64,000 nt of DNA from Oxalobacteraceae bacterium (GTDB lineage: Bacteria > Pseudomonadota > Gammaproteobacteria > Burkholderiales > Burkholderiaceae_D), in contig JAUYNR010000026.1 in the NCBI GenBank assembly GCA_030698225.1, positions 1 to 64,000 of the forward strand. Reading direction: 5' to 3'. Below the pieces are notes generated by a model, which saw nothing but the letters and a program-made list of their open reading frames with translations, made no database searches and was not told where the DNA came from. How positions within the stretch are numbered: the stretch's first letter is position 1; each line of letters opens with the position of its first letter. Shown piece by piece: positions 57,567 to 64,000 of the stretch. Made by a program: the position numbers and the translations under genes.

Positions 57567-58130
57567 ATGACAATAAAACCTGCGTTCCGCCAGATCAAAA
57601 AAATTGCACGTTCATGCATGTTTGTTAGCGCACTATTTTGTTGCGGCCTAAGTTGGGCCAACGAACCTTTGCCGCCAGTAACCAACACTACGCTCGAAAA
57701 ATTGCAGGGTCTGGGCCATCGTGCGGCTGAATTTTCAAGTCGCGCCTCGGAATTGGCGCTGCAAGCGATGGGAATGATCGGAATCCACTACAAATACGGC
57801 GGCACCACTCCCGAAAGCGGGCTCGATTGCAGCGGTTTGGTGCGCTACGTATTCAAGGAAGCGTGGGGCGCCAATTTGCCTCGCACTTCGGCCGAAATCA
57901 GCCGCGTCGGAGAGACGATCGAGCCACAAAATTTGCAACCGGGCGACCTGGTGTTCTACAACACGCTCAAGCGCGGTTTTTCACATGTTGGCATTTATCT
58001 CGGCAATAACAAATTCATCCACTCGCCGTCAGCAGGAGGTCGGGTGCGGATTGAAAGCATGGATCTGAGCTACTGGAAACAGCGTTTCAACGGTGCCCGC
58101 CGCATCAATGATGAATCGGCACCACAGTAA
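57567..58130 (+). CDS. NlpC/P60 family cell-wall peptidase (C40)
   Basis: 187 residues. A signal peptide ends at LSWA (CGLSWA-NEP). The C-terminal catalytic domain (about 65-180) has IHYKYGGTTPESGLDCSGLVRYVF with the active Cys at about residue 88 (split over residues 75-98), His in SHVGIYLGNNKFIHSP and the following polar residue. Likely cleaves peptidoglycan stem peptides between D-Glu and diaminopimelate. Start at ATG 57567; an in-frame earlier start at 57522 would spoil the signal peptide. Convergent with the patatin-like gene. Confidence 0.93.
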   Translation: MTIKPAFRQIKKIARSCMFVSALFCCGLSWANEPLPPVTNTTLEKLQGLGHRAAEFSSRASELALQAMGMIGIHYKYGGTTPESGLDCSGLVRYVFKEAWGANLPRTSAEISRVGETIEPQNLQPGDLVFYNTLKRGFSHVGIYLGNNKFIHSPSAGGRVRIESMDLSYWKQRFNGARRINDESAPQ

Positions 58131-58139
58131 GAAAGGTTT

Positions 58140-59051
58140 TTACTGCTGCTGCATTGCCTTTAATTTCTGCTTGATTTCGCCCATCGCAGCAACGGTTGCC
58201 TTCTCGCCTGCCATGATGGCCACATTCCGGCCATTGAAATCATTGCCCTTCATGCCACCCAGACCGGGCTGGATGATGATATCGGCCTCTTTCAACTCGT
58301 ATTTATTGATGCGCTGCCCCATGATGGTGAAAGTTTGCAGCAGGACATCGAGGGAACCCGATGTCGTCAAGACGTCGGCTTGCGATGAGATATTTACCGC
58401 AATCACGAAATCGGCCCCCATGTCGCGCGCGAACTTCGCGGGAACCGGCGACACCAGTCCTCCATCAACATAAGTGCGGCTGCCGATCCTGACCGGTTGA
58501 AAAATGCTGGGAACAGCCGATGAAGCACGTACCGCAAGTCCGGTATTGCCGCGTCGAAACAAAATTGGCTGACCGGTATCGAGGTCGGTCGCTACTGCGC
58601 CGAACGGTATTTTCAATTTCTCTATCGGGACATCATGAATCGTCTTGTTGATGTAATTCTGCAAACCTTCGCCCTTGATGACTCCGCTGAACTTAGAAAA
58701 CAGCGGCACCGACCAGTCCGAGATTGCGGCCTCATCCATTTCCATCGCCATTTTTTGCAATACGAAGCCATTGTTACCGGCCGCATACAGTGCACCAACC
58801 AGGCTGCCGGCGCTGGTTCCAACCACGATATCGGGTACGATACCTTGCGCCTCCAGCGCCTTGATCACACCGATATGGGCAAAACCGCGTGCAGCACCGC
58901 CGCCTAAAGCCAGGCCGATCTTAGTATTGCGCAGGGGCTTGAGCAACAGCGCCACCGGCTCGGCAACCGGGGCTGGGGCGATCATGCTGCAACCGCTCAT
59001 CAGAAATGTGACCGCGATCAGGGGGAGAAGCAAACAACGTGGGGATGGCAT
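58140..59051 (-). CDS. Patatin-like phospholipase lipoprotein
   Basis: 303 residues with a lipoprotein signal peptide (lipobox LMSGC, about residues 17-21). The patatin domain has the oxyanion loop LGGGAARGFAHIG, nucleophile Ser in VVGTSAGSLVGAL and catalytic Asp in YVDGGLVSPVP. NTE/RssA-like serine esterase, probably outer-membrane or periplasmic. The frame extends to 59120, but ATG 59051 gives a proper signal peptide. It is divergent from the Fur-regulated iron protein. Confidence 0.9.
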   Translation of the reverse strand: MPSPRCLLLPLIAVTFLMSGCSMIAPAPVAEPVALLLKPLRNTKIGLALGGGAARGFAHIGVIKALEAQGIVPDIVVGTSAGSLVGALYAAGNNGFVLQKMAMEMDEAAISDWSVPLFSKFSGVIKGEGLQNYINKTIHDVPIEKLKIPFGAVATDLDTGQPILFRRGNTGLAVRASSAVPSIFQPVRIGSRTYVDGGLVSPVPAKFARDMGADFVIAVNISSQADVLTTSGSLDVLLQTFTIMGQRINKYELKEADIIIQPGLGGMKGNDFNGRNVAIMAGEKATVAAMGEIKQKLKAMQQQ

Positions 59052-59126
59052 CGAGTTTATCGCTTGTCGTGTATCGCGGGGATTGTAGCGTATGTAGCAA
59101 GCGCATATTGCATCACTCAATTTTCA

Positions 59127-59145
59127 ATTGAGAATGATTTCCATT
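59127..59145. promoter_or_regulatory. Probable Fur box 1
   Basis: ATTGAGAATGATTTCCATT resembles the 19-bp Fur consensus, especially the left GAGAATGAT half. It lies 59 nt before the iron-binding protein start. Confidence 0.7.
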
Positions 59146-59172
59146 TAATATGAATTCAGTTATACTTTTATC

Positions 59173-59191
59173 GTTGCAAATCATTCTCATT
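59173..59191. promoter_or_regulatory. Probable Fur box 2
   Basis: GTTGCAAATCATTCTCATT carries AATCATTCTCATT, the strong right half of a Fur box, inverted relative to box 1. It ends 12 nt before the ATG, so Fur would block transcription or initiation. Confidence 0.75.
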
Positions 59192-59203
59192 CAAGGACAC
59201 AGT

Positions 59204-60244
59204 ATGCACAAACCCACCCTCAAACTCCTGGTTGCTGCCGTTGCGTTGTCTGCTGTTGCTGGCGTTCATGCGGAAGACAAGGAGTTGAACATTTATTCGG
59301 CCCGCCACTATCAGACAGATGATGCGTTATATGGCGACTTTACCAAGCAAACCGGGATCAAGATCAATCGTATCGAAGCTGACGATAATGCGCTGCTGGA
59401 ACGCCTGAAGACCGAAGGCAAAAACAGTCCTGCCGACGTCATCTTGATGGTGGACGCCGCTCGCCTGTGGCGCGCGCAAATCGAGGGCTTGTTCCAGCCT
59501 GTCAAGTCGAAAGTACTGGCAGCCCGCATCCCGGCCCATCTGCAAGGCAATGATGCAGGCGAAGGACCGCAGTGGTATGGCTTTTCGACCCGCGGTCGCA
59601 TCATCGTCTACAACAAGGCGACCGTCAAACCTGAAGATGTGGCAACTTACGAAGCGCTGGCTGAATCGAAAAACAAGGGTAAAGTCTGCACCCGTTCCGG
59701 CTCCCATCCTTACATGCTGTCCCTGATCGGATCGCTAGTTGAGCGCAACGGCGAAAAAGCCACGGAAGACTGGGCGCGCGGCATGGTCAGCAATTTTGCT
59801 CGCCCACCACGCGGCGGCGATACCGACCAGATCAAGGGCGCGGCCTCCGGCGAATGCGGGGTAGCGCTAGCCAACACCTATTACTATGTGCGCATGATGC
59901 GCTCGACCAAACCGGAAGACCGCGAGGCAATGAGCAAGCTCAGCTTTGTCTGGCCCAACCAAAAAACCTCTGGCGCACATGTAAACGTAGCCGGCGGCGG
60001 CGTTGCCAAAAATGCCCCACACCCTCAGGCGGCAGTCAAGTTTTTGGAATATCTGGCCAGCGATTCGGCCCAGCGCAACTTCTCTGATGGCAATAACGAA
60101 TGGCCGGCCGTGCCCTCTGTCAAAACACAGAATCCGGCACTGGAGTCACTCGGCACATTCAAGACCGAAAAACTTTCGATCGCCACCATAGGCAAGAACC
60201 AGATCGTAGCGCAAAAAATCCTTGATCGAGTCGGCTACAAATAA
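59204..60244 (+). CDS. fbpA: Ferric iron ABC transporter, periplasmic binding protein (FbpA/FutA type)
   Basis: 346 residues with a signal peptide (cleaved near VHA-EDK). Family start NIYSARHYQTDDALYGDF; iron-liganding tyrosines are in ANTYYYVRMM, with other residues typical of the FutA/FbpA group. Fe3+-binding component of an ABC importer. Two Fur boxes precede it, so it should be induced by iron starvation. No permease or ATPase gene follows in the window; copy 10 of the dispersed element and a convergent lipoprotein gene do. AAGGA lies 7 nt before ATG. Confidence 0.93.
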   Translation: MHKPTLKLLVAAVALSAVAGVHAEDKELNIYSARHYQTDDALYGDFTKQTGIKINRIEADDNALLERLKTEGKNSPADVILMVDAARLWRAQIEGLFQPVKSKVLAARIPAHLQGNDAGEGPQWYGFSTRGRIIVYNKATVKPEDVATYEALAESKNKGKVCTRSGSHPYMLSLIGSLVERNGEKATEDWARGMVSNFARPPRGGDTDQIKGAASGECGVALANTYYYVRMMRSTKPEDREAMSKLSFVWPNQKTSGAHVNVAGGGVAKNAPHPQAAVKFLEYLASDSAQRNFSDGNNEWPAVPSVKTQNPALESLGTFKTEKLSIATIGKNQIVAQKILDRVGYK

Positions 60245-60264
60245 ATCACCGGTCTCTGTGCGAT

Positions 60265-60300
60265 CGGGTAATTATTGGGAGTATCAGCAATAATTACCCG
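60265..60300. terminator. Perfect 12-bp hairpin after the iron-binding gene
   Basis: CGGGTAATTATT pairs with AATAATTACCCG around a 12-nt loop that contains the GGAGTAT end of copy 10. No T-run follows on the plus strand, so it is not a canonical terminator, but it is well placed, 20 nt after the stop. Confidence 0.6.
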
Positions 60301-60347
60301 GTTAGCGCATATTATAATTGCAAAAAATAAAATACACTATCCAGTAG
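60278..60347 (-). repeat. Dispersed 70-nt element, copy 10
   Basis: Reading the minus strand: CTACTG (60347-60342), GTATTTTA (60335-60328), TGCGC (60309-60305; one change from TGCGG), 20 nt, ATACTCC (60284-60278). It lies between convergent genes, 33 nt from one stop and 26 nt from the other. Confidence 0.78.
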
Positions 60348-60373
60348 TTTAATGGCAATGGCGCCAGAAAAAC

Positions 60374-60955
60374 CTAGCGTTGCAGCAAGGAACCGCCCAA
60401 GCCCTGCAGCGGCCCCAGCGGGGTACGCTCTTCCTGCAACTGCTGGATATTCGGCTTGCCGCTCCACAGCTTGTATATCACCCGCGCATCCCTGAGCACG
60501 ACGATCGCATTGAACTGCCATCCGGAAATATCCACGCGGCGCTGAAAATTCAGAAAGTCCAACCAGAAATTGCCAAAACGCTTGCGATCAAGATGCGTCT
60601 GTCCGATTTCGTAGGCGATACAGGCTTTATTTTCCATCAGGCAACTTTGCAATTCCGTATCCAGCAAGCGGATATCCAGCGATGAGCCGGCGGTAATCTT
60701 GCGCAGCAAGTCGGCATGGCTCAGGATCGCGACGTTAGGTGTTTTTTCCGGATCGATACCCAAGTCTTGCAGTTGTGTCGTCGATGTCGAATAGACAATG
60801 ATGCCGTCAAACATCGCTTGCGCCTCAGCATAACTATGCCATGGCGTTCGCATATCCTCCTTGGAATGCGGCAACAGGTTGGCGCATCCGGACAACATCA
60901 AAAAAACACTGGCGAGGCAACATTTTCTAAGATCGCAACGCAGTATCAGCTTCAT
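60374..60955 (-). CDS. Hypothetical lipoprotein downstream of phoR
   Basis: 193 residues. Signal peptide MKLILRCDLRKCCLASVFL with lipobox LSGC; mature part about 165 residues with no domain I recognise. Features: TPWHSYAEAQAMFDGIIVYS, LDIRLLDTELQSCLMENKAC (two Cys), and RRVDISGWQFNAIVVLRDAR. ATG 60964 or 60955 could start it; neither has a good ribosome site. It follows phoR by 142 nt on the same strand and could be part of the Pho transcript, but that is inference. Confidence 0.72.
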   Translation of the reverse strand: MKLILRCDLRKCCLASVFLMLSGCANLLPHSKEDMRTPWHSYAEAQAMFDGIIVYSTSTTQLQDLGIDPEKTPNVAILSHADLLRKITAGSSLDIRLLDTELQSCLMENKACIAYEIGQTHLDRKRFGNFWLDFLNFQRRVDISGWQFNAIVVLRDARVIYKLWSGKPNIQQLQEERTPLGPLQGLGGSLLQR

Positions 60956-61097
60956 AGTGCCCATTTGGTCGTATCTGGCAGTATCCTGCCGCAGCCTTGC
61001 TAAAGAGGAAAAGCGATGTTTTATTTTGCCAGAAAAATGCCGCCATGAAACACATAACAAGCGATGCTATGGCCTAAATCAAACGAAACGAACGGAA

Positions 61098-62414
61098 TCA
61101 CTTTGCCGTCGGCAGCGCATCCGGTTCGCACACCGAGCCGCTGGAAAACTGCACCGTGAAGGTGCTGCCGCTGTTCGGCGCTGATTCGATCGACAGTGTC
61201 GCGCCATGCCGCAGCAGCACATGCTTGACGATGGCCAAGCCTAGGCCTGTGCCTTGGGTCTCTCGGGAGCGACTTTTGTCGACCCGATAGAAGCGCTCGG
61301 TCAGGCGCACAATATTCTCCGGCAAAATCCCGATACCGGTGTCCTGCACAAAAAATTGCGGCCCGCTGGCAGCCATCCGCCAGCCGATCCGGATGCATCC
61401 TCCGTCGTTGGTGTACCGCACTGCATTCGAAACCAGATTGCCGAACGCACTCCTGAGCTCTTCCATACTCCCCTTGATGTTGGGGCCGTCGATTTCCAGC
61501 GTTACCGTGTGCCGTCCGCCTGACAACGCATTGGCCTCGCGCAGGATACTTTCCAGCAGCACCTGCACCTTGACATGTTCCGAGCGCATCGGGTAGTCGA
61601 TCGACTCCAGCCGCGACAACGTCAGCATGTCTTCCACCAGGTTCTGCATGCGCTGGCCCTGCTCTGCCATCAGCTTCAGGTGCGCGGTCCGGGTTTGCGG
61701 CTCCAGTTTGCCCTGGCCGAGTGCGATTTCAAGAAAACCGTTAATGACGGTCAGCGGTGTGCGCAGTTCATGCGAGGCATTGGCGATGAAGTCGCGCCGC
61801 ATCATGTCGATGCGGTCGGAATCGGTTGCGTCATGGGTAACCAGAATCTGGCGGCGACTTTCAAACGGAATGATTTGGACAATCAGCTTGCGGTCTTTAA
61901 ACGACAGCGTCAGCGGCTGTTCATAGCGCCCCAGAATAATGTAATCCATGAAGTCCGGGCTGCGCACCAGGTTGGTCACCCGCATCCCCTCGTCGCGCTC
62001 CAGTGTCAGCCCGAGATGCTTTTCCGCCGCCGGATTGCACCACTCCAGAAACAGCACATCATCCATGATGACAACTCCATCCGGCAGTAAGTGCATGGCC
62101 TGTCGAAAGCGCGCCAGCCATTCGGTCAGCTCGGTCTGGTTCTTTTCATCCATGCGCCGGGTGCGGTACAGGCGGGAAAAAACATCGGTCCAGGCGCCCC
62201 ATCCATCAGGCAATTTCGCACTATTGGGCTCATCCAGCCAGGCATTCAACTGATAAAGATAAGACAATTGCACGCCAAGCTGGCTGATCAGCAGCACCAG
62301 GGCGGCAATCAAGCCCGATACCAGGCCGAAAAAGAATCCAAAGACTGCGGCTCCAAGCAGAAGGAATATCAGCCGCAAGGCGGCTGGAATCCAGAACAAC
62401 AACGCTGCGCTCAT
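61098..62414 (-). CDS. phoR: Phosphate regulon sensor histidine kinase PhoR
   Basis: 438 residues. Two N-terminal membrane helices with almost no periplasmic loop, a PAS domain (about 95-190), the DHp His in FIANASHELRTPLTVINGF at about residue 211, and ATPase boxes NAVRYT, VQDTGIGI and GTGLGLAIVKH. Phosphorylates PhoB when phosphate is scarce, restrained by PhoU and the Pst transporter. It starts 10 nt after the phoB stop; pstB-phoU-phoB-phoR form one operon. Confidence 0.96.
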   Translation of the reverse strand: MSAALLFWIPAALRLIFLLLGAAVFGFFFGLVSGLIAALVLLISQLGVQLSYLYQLNAWLDEPNSAKLPDGWGAWTDVFSRLYRTRRMDEKNQTELTEWLARFRQAMHLLPDGVVIMDDVLFLEWCNPAAEKHLGLTLERDEGMRVTNLVRSPDFMDYIILGRYEQPLTLSFKDRKLIVQIIPFESRRQILVTHDATDSDRIDMMRRDFIANASHELRTPLTVINGFLEIALGQGKLEPQTRTAHLKLMAEQGQRMQNLVEDMLTLSRLESIDYPMRSEHVKVQVLLESILREANALSGGRHTVTLEIDGPNIKGSMEELRSAFGNLVSNAVRYTNDGGCIRIGWRMAASGPQFFVQDTGIGILPENIVRLTERFYRVDKSRSRETQGTGLGLAIVKHVLLRHGATLSIESAPNSGSTFTVQFSSGSVCEPDALPTAK

Positions 62415-62424
62415 TTCCGGATAC

Positions 62425-63114
62425 TCATTTCTCAGTCAGCATATAACCTACGCTACGCACTGTTTTGATCAAATGCTGCGCCTCCTTCATAACCTTGCGC
62501 AGCCGCAGCACATGCACATCGACGGTGCGCTCTTCAATGACTGCATGATCACCCCAGACCTTGTCGAGCAATTGACTCCTGGAAAAGGCCCGCTCCGGAT
62601 GTGCCATGAAAAACTTCAACAGCTTGTATTCGGCATGGCCGATCTCGATTTTCTGGCCGCCAATGCTGACGCTGCAACTGAGCGGATCGAGCATCACAGT
62701 ATCGATAGCCATCACGCTCTGCCCATGCTCAGGGCTCTTGCGACGCAGCATCGCATTGATGCGCGCAGTCAGTTCGCGCGGGGAAAATGGCTTGGTAATG
62801 TAATCGTCGGCGCCATGATCGAAGCCGGCGATCTTGTCTTCCTCCATGCTTTTGGCGGTCAGCATGATGACCGGCAAGCCATTCCACTGGCGCTCGGCGC
62901 GCACCCGCGCCAGCAGCCGCAAGCCGGTCTGGTCGGGCAGCATCCAGTCCAGCAGGATCAGTTGCGGCGCGTTTTTCTGCAGAAACTCCCATGCATCGGC
63001 GACATTGCGCACCACCACCGGATTCCAGCCCGCTGAACGCAAAGTGAAAACCACCAGTTCCGCGATTGCGGGCTCATCTTCCACCACCAGAATTGATATC
63101 TTATCGACTGCCAT
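62425..63114 (-). CDS. phoB: Phosphate regulon response regulator PhoB
   Basis: 229 residues. Receiver domain with phospho-acceptor Asp at about 55 in LILLDWMLPDQTG, Thr in MLTAKS and Lys in YITKPFSPREL; C-terminal OmpR-type winged-helix DNA-binding domain (about 130-229) with RAFSRSQLLDKVWGDHAVIEERTVDVHVLRLRKVM across positions 175-210. Binds Pho boxes to activate pst and other phosphate genes. It lies between phoU (5 nt) and phoR (10 nt). Confidence 0.97.
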   Translation of the reverse strand: MAVDKISILVVEDEPAIAELVVFTLRSAGWNPVVVRNVADAWEFLQKNAPQLILLDWMLPDQTGLRLLARVRAERQWNGLPVIMLTAKSMEEDKIAGFDHGADDYITKPFSPRELTARINAMLRRKSPEHGQSVMAIDTVMLDPLSCSVSIGGQKIEIGHAEYKLLKFFMAHPERAFSRSQLLDKVWGDHAVIEERTVDVHVLRLRKVMKEAQHLIKTVRSVGYMLTEK

Positions 63115-63119
63115 AATGC

Positions 63120-63827
63120 TTACCCTGCGCTATCCTTATTGGCCGCAGCGTAATCGGTATGCCGGATATCCTTGCCTTCGACGATGTAGATGACATACTC
63201 GGCAATATTCTTGGCGTGGTCGCCAATCCGCTCGATCGCCTTGGCAACCCACAGCGTATCGAGCGCTATGGAAATGGTGCGCGGGTCTTCCATCATGAAG
63301 GTAATCAGATTGCGCAGGATGGAACGGAACTCGAAATCGACACCCTCATCCTGCGCAATGATCCGAATCGCCTGTTTTTCGTCCAGCCGCGCGAATGCAT
63401 CGAGCGCGTCATGCAACATGTCGCTGGTGTTGGCGGCGATGACGCGCACGGTCTCGTAGTGATTCAGAATTGCTGCACCACGTTCCTTGATGCTCTTGGC
63501 GGCCCGGGCAATTTTGCTGGCTTCGTCGCCGATCCGTTCCAGATCTGTGATCAGATTGTAAGTCGACATGACGATGCGAAGGTCGTTGGCGGTCGGCTGA
63601 CGCCGCACGATCAAACGGCTGCAGGCATCATCCAGGGTGACTTCGAGCTGGTTGACCGCAGCGTCGCCCTTGATCACCTGCTCCGCCTGGACTATATCGC
63701 CGCTGCGAAAGCACGCCATCGCATCGTGAAACTGGCTCTCGACCAAGCCGCCCATTGCCAGCACTTTCGACTGGATCAAGTCCAGCTCCAGGTCATATTG
63801 TTTGGAAGAATGCACACTTGGCATCAT
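63120..63827 (-). CDS. phoU: Phosphate signalling protein PhoU
   Basis: 235 residues, two three-helix bundles with the PhoU metal-binding pattern (DLERIGDEASKIARAAK and AIERIGDHAKNIAEYVIY). Negative regulator linking Pst transporter status to PhoR and limiting phosphate uptake. It lies directly downstream of pstB (31 nt) and upstream of phoB (5 nt). AGGAGA a few nt before ATG supports the start. Confidence 0.97.
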   Translation of the reverse strand: MMPSVHSSKQYDLELDLIQSKVLAMGGLVESQFHDAMACFRSGDIVQAEQVIKGDAAVNQLEVTLDDACSRLIVRRQPTANDLRIVMSTYNLITDLERIGDEASKIARAAKSIKERGAAILNHYETVRVIAANTSDMLHDALDAFARLDEKQAIRIIAQDEGVDFEFRSILRNLITFMMEDPRTISIALDTLWVAKAIERIGDHAKNIAEYVIYIVEGKDIRHTDYAAANKDSAG

Positions 63828-63858
63828 GTTCTCCTTGGTATTTGAATGGATGCAGTGC

Positions 63859-64000
63859 TTAGCCGAAACGGCCGGTAATGTAATCCTGCGTTTCTGTCTT
63901 TGCCGGATTCATGAATATCTGATCCGTTTCGCCGAACTCAACCAGCTCGCCCAGATACATGTATGCAGTATAGTCAGATATCCGCGCCGCCTGTTGCATG
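63859..64000 (-). CDS. pstB: Phosphate ABC transporter ATP-binding protein PstB, C-terminal part
   Basis: Only the last 46 or so residues are inside the window; the gene continues beyond position 64000. The visible end ([20 protein letters not shown], then [20 protein letters not shown] and ITGRFG) is the standard PstB C-terminus, with the post-H-loop [12 protein letters not shown] segment. First visible gene of the pst-pho operon. Confidence 0.96.
   Translation of the reverse strand, partial: MQQAARISDYTAYMYLGELVEFGETDQIFMNPAKTETQDYITGRFG

Overview
The window is a 64 kb piece of a moderately GC-rich betaproteobacterial chromosome. Gene content and order point to Burkholderiales, most likely an Oxalobacteraceae-type organism (Herminiimonas, Herbaspirillum, Collimonas or Janthinobacterium relatives). 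The main evidence is four conserved blocks: leuA-pssA-psd-(SIMPL)-ilvC-ilvH-ilvI followed by a divergent sigma factor-DUF3619-DUF3106-RDD cluster; glmM-folP-ftsH-rlmE with yhbY divergent; greA-carB-carA; and pstB-phoU-phoB-phoR. The family assignment is inference. I saw no rRNA, tRNA, CRISPR array, prophage or transposase gene.

Layout. 0-6 kb: a lipocalin-like hydratase and an ABC exporter, two small conserved proteins, an aldo-keto reductase and a DUF1097 membrane protein. 6-16.5 kb: an accessory block rich in salvage, repair and stress genes (pncA/pncB divergent pair, archease-RtcB RNA repair pair, universal stress protein, HhH-like protein, PpnP, CBS protein, dodecin, two Hsp20 proteins, PolX, DUF5335). 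16.8-22.6 kb: thyA and folA, separated by a LysR regulator, a DUF4148 protein, a DoxX-LigB dioxygenase pair, a hypothetical gene and a Spy-like/SHOCT pair. 22.8-31.2 kb: a large basic amino acid decarboxylase, then a tungsten-type aldehyde oxidoreductase operon (ferredoxin, AOR, FAD reductase, MoaD-like), a DUF1275 membrane protein and dcd. 31.4-46 kb: pnp-rpsO, a BamE-like lipoprotein, branched-chain amino acid and phospholipid synthesis, the sigma-factor cluster and a lipase-like hydrolase. 46-64 kb: glmM to carA, a GlcG/HbpS protein, an NlpC/P60 peptidase, a patatin-like lipoprotein, a Fur-controlled iron-binding protein, and the Pho regulon genes running off the right edge.

The most unusual observation is not a gene. 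Ten copies of a dispersed 70-nt intergenic element are scattered through the window. They share little overall sequence but a rigid architecture: ATACTG, 6 nt, GTATTTTT, 18 nt, TGCGG, exactly 20 nt, ATACYCC. Eight of the ten lie within about 40 nt of the 3' end of a gene. A second, unrelated family of GTAG-type REP/BIME palindromes appears twice. Five strong intrinsic terminators, two Fur boxes and two FNR-like dyads are also listed. Several genes use TTG starts supported by good Shine-Dalgarno sequences.
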